From assembly GCA_031273905.1 (NCBI GenBank), contig JAISQZ010000057.1:1-32000 (forward strand): DNA of 32,000 nucleotides, in the 5' to 3' direction. The notes under the pieces were generated by a model that was given only the letters and a program-made list of their open reading frames with translations, was not told where the DNA came from and made no database searches. Made by a program: the position numbers and the translations under genes. This document shows positions 27,168 to 32,000 of this stretch, in pieces (position 1 is the stretch's first letter; each line of letters begins with the position of its first letter). The DNA is from Oscillospiraceae bacterium. Lineage in GTDB: Bacteria > Bacillota > Clostridia > Oscillospirales > Acutalibacteraceae.

Positions 27168-27267
27168 CATTGTATAACGCATACCCAGCATCAACCTTAA
27201 AAATTCAACTGGAATCTGCGACAATTAAACTTGCAATTTTCAATCAGGAACAAGGGCGAATTTGTTA

Positions 27268-27296
27268 TTGACTTTTCAACTGGACGGATGTAGAAT
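27268..27296 (+). promoter_or_regulatory. Sigma-A promoter of the secreted hydrolase gene
   Basis: TTGACT (27268-27273), 17-nt spacer, TAGAAT (27291-27296); about 60 nt later comes the hydrolase ATG. The stretch 27168-27267 before it holds no intact gene. Confidence 0.75.
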
Positions 27297-27358
27297 GAGG
27301 AAGGTCATTTGTCCCGCTTTTGTGTTGAAAATAAAATTGCAAGGAGACCGCATACGAT

Positions 27359-28939
27359 ATGATAAAAATCAAACGGGCGGTGTGCGCTGTCCTGAGCGCG
27401 GCGCTGCTTATTTCCTGCCTTCCGCTTGTCGCGGCGGCGGAAACCCCGCCGGAAATCCCCATCGTTGAATGCAGAGGTGCGTTTCATCCGCTGTATTTCA
27501 ACGCGGGCACACCGGAACAAACCGTGGGCTTCAGCGGAACGAACAATTCCGTCTTCGCCGCTGATTTGCTTGCGCAGATTACGGACGCGCTGTCGCCGCT
27601 CTTGGCGGATGTGCAGGCCGGGAATCTCAACATCGACATAATCGCCCTGGCGGATTCCCTTGGGGAGGTTATCAACCGGAACTTCGGTGTGCTTGCCTTC
27701 CAGCCGGACGGCACGCCCATAAACAAGCTGGACGGGGATATTAACGGGAACAATTGGTACTTAAGCCCGGAACACAGCGGGCGTGCGTATTCCTTTGATT
27801 TTGACTGGCGCGAAAGCCCGCTGATAACCGCTGAGCGGCTCAATGCGTTTATCAAAGAGGTGAAGACCAAAACCGGCAGTGATACGGTCAACCTCTGTGT
27901 CCAAAGCGGATCCGCGCCCCTTGGGCTTGCGTATCTTTATCAATATGGCACTTCGGATCTGAGCGCGTATTGGGCGCGCATGGGTCTGAGCAACGGCAGC
28001 ACCCTCTTTGGGCAAATGGTAAACAAGGGCATTCGGATTGACGGCGACGCGCTGTTCAACTGCACCTATCTGGAACAGTTCGGTTTTGGCGGGGACGACG
28101 AGCAAATGGCGCAAATCACGGAGATTTTGCGGCTCCTGAACGATTTGGGGATTTTGCACATGTTGACGGGGCTTGCATATCTTCCGCTGCGCCCCACCCT
28201 GATTGACCGGCTATATGAAATCTGTGTGATCCCCACACTGCTGACTATGCCAATTTTGTGGGCCTATGTGCCGGAAGAATTCTACGAAAGCGGCATTGAA
28301 ACCTGCTTTGGCGGCGAACGCGCCAAATACGCCGGGCTGATCGCCAAGCTGGAGGAATACTATAACGTGCAGCGCAACGGAAAAGCAATCCTGGCGAAAG
28401 CCGCAAAAGAAATCCGGGTGGGTCTTTCCTGCAGCTATGGTTCGTCCCTGGTGCCGCTGGTCAAGGGTGCCAACACCAACTCGGATACGCTTGTGGATAT
28501 CGCTCTTTCCTCCTACGGCGCAACAGCCTCCGTGCCCGGCGAAGCCTTGGACGGTCCGCTGCGCGGTCTGTTGCCCTATGTGCAAAAGGTCAAGGACGGT
28601 CACAATCACATTTCGCCGGATAATCAAATTGACGCTTCAACCTGTTTGCTTCCGGAAACAACTTGGTTTTATGACAGCGCAACGCACTTCAGCATGATTG
28701 ATTATGAGCTGCGCGACTGGTTCTTTGATTACGCGGATGCCCCGACTGTGCACAGCGATCCGGAAAAACATCCGCAATTTTTGCATAAAGTTGAGGGTTC
28801 CTCCAGTTTTGATCCCCTTGTTCCACTGGCGGCGCCGGAACCGGAAGCGCTTGACCCTACGCAGCAGTTCCTTGACCTGCTCAAATCCGCCGTGCGCGGG
28901 CTGCTTTATGTTTTCAACTGGTGGCTGGATTATGTTTGA
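27359..28939 (+). CDS. Secreted alpha/beta-hydrolase-like protein (lipase/esterase-like)
   Basis: 526 aa. A Sec signal peptide (hydrophobic about 7-26, cleavage likely after VAAA) marks it as exported. VNLCVQSGSAPLGLAYLYQYG around Ser183 (split as VNLCVQSGSA and PLGLAYLYQYG) sits where lipases have a GxSxG elbow, but both Gly are replaced (V-Q-S-G-S). Later NSDTLVDIALSSYGA and SATHFSMID could supply Asp and His, as in lipase-type folds. A central region (about 250-330) looks helical and cap-like. A hydrophobic segment near the C-terminus (LLYVFNWW) could touch the membrane. ATG 27359 has AAGGAG about 12 nt upstream. GC-rich again, unlike the patch before it. Family placement is moderate; activity may differ from true lipases. 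Confidence 0.7.
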   Translation: MIKIKRAVCAVLSAALLISCLPLVAAAETPPEIPIVECRGAFHPLYFNAGTPEQTVGFSGTNNSVFAADLLAQITDALSPLLADVQAGNLNIDIIALADSLGEVINRNFGVLAFQPDGTPINKLDGDINGNNWYLSPEHSGRAYSFDFDWRESPLITAERLNAFIKEVKTKTGSDTVNLCVQSGSAPLGLAYLYQYGTSDLSAYWARMGLSNGSTLFGQMVNKGIRIDGDALFNCTYLEQFGFGGDDEQMAQITEILRLLNDLGILHMLTGLAYLPLRPTLIDRLYEICVIPTLLTMPILWAYVPEEFYESGIETCFGGERAKYAGLIAKLEEYYNVQRNGKAILAKAAKEIRVGLSCSYGSSLVPLVKGANTNSDTLVDIALSSYGATASVPGEALDGPLRGLLPYVQKVKDGHNHISPDNQIDASTCLLPETTWFYDSATHFSMIDYELRDWFFDYADAPTVHSDPEKHPQFLHKVEGSSSFDPLVPLAAPEPEALDPTQQFLDLLKSAVRGLLYVFNWWLDYV

Positions 28940-28946
28940 GGCAGGG

Positions 28947-28969
28947 ATAGCGCCATATAAGCTATTTTT
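28947..28969 (+). terminator. Weak terminator after the hydrolase gene
   Basis: ATAGC (28947-28951) and GCTAT (28961-28965) form a 5-bp stem followed by a T-run. It is 8 bp after the stop. A second small hairpin GTGCTT / AAGCAC follows near 28975-28995 without a T-run. Confidence 0.45.
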
Positions 28970-29074
28970 ATGATGTGCTTGAAAGAAAAAGCACGGAGGG
29001 TATCATATCGGAAGCTCCCCTGCGTTTGCAGTGCTTTTCATTCGTCCTCCCCGTGGCAAACCGGTCTTTTTCAC

Positions 29075-29103
29075 TTGCGGTCACCCCGAAAATATGATAT
29101 GCT
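29075..29103 (+). promoter_or_regulatory. Possible promoter of the ABC transporter gene
   Basis: TTGCGG (29075-29080), 17-nt spacer, TATGCT (29098-29103); an alternative -10 TATGAT overlaps at 29093-29098. Weak matches, supported mainly by position about 80 nt before the gene. Confidence 0.35.
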
Positions 29104-29180
29104 GTTGGCGGCGGTTTCTGTGAATCGCCGCCCGTATTTTTGCCATGGTTCCATGCCTGTTCAGAAAGGGAAGCTTCACA

Positions 29181-30923
29181 ATGAACGCGCTGAAAACAAA
29201 TCTGCGCCTGCTGCGGCGCTTTTGGCCTTATCTTTTGCAGCAGCGGCGCGTGCTCCTCGCGGATCTGTTCTGTGCGGCACTGACCACCGCCTGCGAAATT
29301 GCGCTGCCGCTGTTTGTGCGCAAAATCACCAATGCGGCGGTGTCGGATATTGCCTCGCTCACGCTGCGCACCATCCTGCTCACGGGCTGCGCATATTTTC
29401 TTCTGCGCTGTGTGGACGGCGCCGCCAGCTACTATAAGGCCGCGCAGGGGCATTTTATGGGCGCGAAAATCGAAACCGAAATGCGCAACGATCTTTTTGC
29501 ACATCTGCAAGGGCTTTCCTTTTCCTATTACGATAACACCCGGATCGGGCAGTTGATGAGCCGGCTGACCAACGACCTGTTTGATGTGACGGAATTTGCC
29601 CACCATTTCCCTGAAGAGCTTTGTGTCACCTCCATTAAAATTCTTGCTTGTCTGGTGATCTTTGCGCAAATGAATCGCGTCATGGCGGCGGTGGTTTTTA
29701 CCATCGTGCCGCTGATGTTTCTTGTAACGCGCTACAGCCGCCGCCGGATGAAGCGGGCGTTTTTGGATTCCCGCAGGCAGGTGGGGGAAATCAATTCCCT
29801 GGCGGAGGATAGCCTGCTGGGTATCCGCGTGGTGAAATCCTTTGGCAGCGAAGGCGAGGAAAGCGGCAAATTCCGCCGGAGCAATGCGCGTTTTTTCGGC
29901 TTCAAACGGCGCGGCTATGCCTATATGGCGCAATATCAAACACTTTCCCGCATGTTTGACGGCTTCCTGTATCTCGCCGCAGTCTGCTTTGGCGCATGGC
30001 TGCTGCGCAAGGGGCAAATGCGCGTGGGCGATTTCAGCCTGACGCTGCTGATGGTTTCCACCTTGCTGGATTCCGTGCGGCGCATCATTGAATTCAGCGA
30101 ACAGTTCAACCGCGGAATCACGGGGATTGAACGCTTTGCGGAAATCATGGACGAGCTGACCGAAACCCAGTGCGCCCAAGGCGACAGGGAACTGACGCAG
30201 GTGCGCGGAGAGATCACGTTTGACCGCGTCAGCTTTGTGTATCCCGGCACGGACCGCTATGTTTTGCGGGACTTCAGCCTGCGCATCGCCCCTGGGGAGA
30301 GCGTCGCGCTGGTAGGACCTTCCGGCGGCGGCAAAACTACGCTATGCAACCTTGTGCCCCGTTTTTATGATGTGACGCAAGGGAGCCTCCGCATTGACGG
30401 GCAAGATGTCCGCAGTCTGACGCTCGCCTCCTTGCGGCGGAACATCGGCGTGGTGCAGCAGGATATTTATCTTTTTTCCGGTTCCGTGCGGGAAAACATT
30501 GCCTACGGCGCGGGGCAGGCAACGGAGGAGGAAATCCGTGAAGCCGCGCGCCTTGCGTATGCGGAGGAATTCATCGAAAAATTGCCGCAGGGCTATGATA
30601 CCTATGTCGGCGAACGGGGCGTGAAGCTTTCCGGCGGGCAAAAGCAGCGCATCTCCATCGCGCGGGTGTTCTTGAAGAATCCGCCGATTTTGCTGCTGGA
30701 CGAGGCCACCTCAGCGCTGGATAACGAAAGCGAGCGCCTGGTGCAGGCCTCCCTGGAGCGGTTGGCGCAGGGGCGCACCACCATCACCGTTGCGCACCGC
30801 CTGACCACCATCCGCCATGCCGAACAGATCGTTGTGCTGACGGAGGACGGCGCTGCGGAATGCGGAACGCACGAGGCTTTGCTGGATGCCAACGGCATAT
30901 ACTCAACGATGTGGAACCGGTGA
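29181..30923 (+). CDS. ABC exporter half-transporter (permease-ATPase fusion)
   Basis: 580 aa. Layout of a multidrug/lipid-type exporter: an N-terminal membrane domain with about six helices (about 15-310), then an ATPase domain with Walker A GPSGGGKTT (379-387), Q-loop VVQQDIYLFSG, signature LSGGQKQR, Walker B ILLLDEATSALD and H-loop VAHRLTT. Half-transporters of this type work as dimers; there is no partner gene next to it, so a homodimer is likely. Substrate cannot be read from sequence. ATG 29181 has an AAAGGGAAG site upstream; an in-frame start at 29145 is less likely. It lies alone between the hydrolase gene and the rRNA promoter. After its stop, ACACGC / GCGTGT (30940-30955) forms a hairpin without a T-run. 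Confidence 0.93.
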   Translation: MNALKTNLRLLRRFWPYLLQQRRVLLADLFCAALTTACEIALPLFVRKITNAAVSDIASLTLRTILLTGCAYFLLRCVDGAASYYKAAQGHFMGAKIETEMRNDLFAHLQGLSFSYYDNTRIGQLMSRLTNDLFDVTEFAHHFPEELCVTSIKILACLVIFAQMNRVMAAVVFTIVPLMFLVTRYSRRRMKRAFLDSRRQVGEINSLAEDSLLGIRVVKSFGSEGEESGKFRRSNARFFGFKRRGYAYMAQYQTLSRMFDGFLYLAAVCFGAWLLRKGQMRVGDFSLTLLMVSTLLDSVRRIIEFSEQFNRGITGIERFAEIMDELTETQCAQGDRELTQVRGEITFDRVSFVYPGTDRYVLRDFSLRIAPGESVALVGPSGGGKTTLCNLVPRFYDVTQGSLRIDGQDVRSLTLASLRRNIGVVQQDIYLFSGSVRENIAYGAGQATEEEIREAARLAYAEEFIEKLPQGYDTYVGERGVKLSGGQKQRISIARVFLKNPPILLLDEATSALDNESERLVQASLERLAQGRTTITVAHRLTTIRHAEQIVVLTEDGAAECGTHEALLDANGIYSTMWNR

Positions 30924-30997
30924 TTCCCTGCTTTCCGGCACACGCGGGGGCGTGTAAGAAAGCTGAGCAAAGCAACGAAAAAAAGCAAAAAATAGGC

Positions 30998-31027
30998 TTG
31001 ACAAGAGGCGGGAGGATGTGGTAATAT
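30998..31027 (+). promoter_or_regulatory. rRNA operon promoter with A-rich upstream element
   Basis: TTGACA (30998-31003), 18-nt spacer, TAATAT (31022-31027). The A-tracts just upstream (30978-30993) resemble an UP element. It is about 350 nt before the mature 16S 5' end. Confidence 0.75.
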
Positions 31028-31375
31028 ATTCAGGCACTGCGAAGACGGCGGGCGCCTGGGGCGACGGTCTGCGCAGGGCGGCGCACCTTGAAAATTAAAC
31101 AACGATTCAGTGGGAAGCTTTGTTTTGGATTGGGGGGAGAAATTCCTCGAATCAAAGCACAACAAGGCGGAACACAACCCTGAAATTCAATTTGAGTTTT
31201 CAATTGTGACGGTAAGTCATGATGAAAAAACAGTAATTCTGAACACAAAAAAGATTCAGAACGATGCTAGCGCATCGAAAGAGCTACAAGCTCTAAAAAT
31301 GATTGGGGCGGCGCCGTTGCCGTATCCGGGGCTCTTTTGAGCTTGCAGGAGCAGCGGGGCGCTGTTTTGATACCA
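31028..31375 (+). other. rRNA leader (pre-16S) region with three consecutive hairpins
   Basis: This 348-bp stretch has no convincing gene. Three short hairpins follow each other: TTCTGAA / TTCAGAA (31237-31261), CGATGC / GCATCG (31262-31277) and AGAGCT / AGCTCT (31280-31294). GGCTCTTTTGA (about 31330-31340) resembles an rRNA antitermination boxA. An open frame at 31110-31340 has no family resemblance and is treated as chance. Confidence 0.6.

Positions 31376-32000
<625 letters not shown>

Noticed and set aside
31110-31340. 76-codon ORF in the rRNA leader
   Set aside because: No SD or family resemblance, and it crosses the hairpins and boxA-like site; judged chance reading of non-coding rRNA leader.

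Overview
The window looks like chromosomal DNA of a GC-rich, spore-forming member of the Clostridia. The partial 16S rRNA gene at the right end has a Firmicutes-type sequence, and its V3 region reads like the Oscillospirales (clostridial cluster IV). Spo0A and SpoIVB show that the organism belongs to a sporulating lineage. Most genes are housekeeping genes with clear Shine-Dalgarno (SD) sites and several near-consensus sigma-A promoters.

Layout. Positions 1-24.5 kb are read entirely on the minus strand. In transcription order they hold: two tiny Cys/Gly-rich proteins behind a mother-cell-type promoter; a stand-alone GlmU-type acetyltransferase; tig-clpP-clpX; dgt-dnaG-rpoD; valS-ilvB-cysS plus a small lipoprotein; spoIVB-spo0A; and pfkA-pcrA-lacZ (lacZ runs off the left edge). 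From 24.6 kb everything is on the plus strand: an L10-leader-controlled rplJ-rplL pair; an AT-richer accessory patch with a lipoprotein and a broken caspase-like secreted protein; a secreted alpha/beta-hydrolase-like protein; an ABC exporter half-transporter; and an rRNA promoter, leader and 16S gene that leaves the window.

The most interesting signal is upstream of valS. A strong promoter is followed by a 28-codon ORF with its own SD and six valine codons, including a VVV run. Its last codons can pair with the 5' arm of an intrinsic terminator placed just before valS. This is the layout of ribosome-mediated transcription attenuation by valine. It is unexpected in a clostridium, where aminoacyl-tRNA synthetases are usually under T-box control, and no T-box consensus is visible. 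The next gene downstream is ilvB, which makes a precursor of valine, so one leader could sense Val-tRNA supply and tune both charging and synthesis.

Other points of note: a roughly 90-nt enlarged V1 helix in the 16S rRNA; two tandem 46-aa Cys-rich proteins that length cut-offs would miss; rplJL separated from rplKA and rpoBC; a GlmU acetyltransferase domain without its uridyltransferase half; a phosphofructokinase with Asn at a conserved catalytic Arg; and several unexplained inverted repeats between genes. All calls come from reading the sequence and from knowledge of the families; no database search was run.
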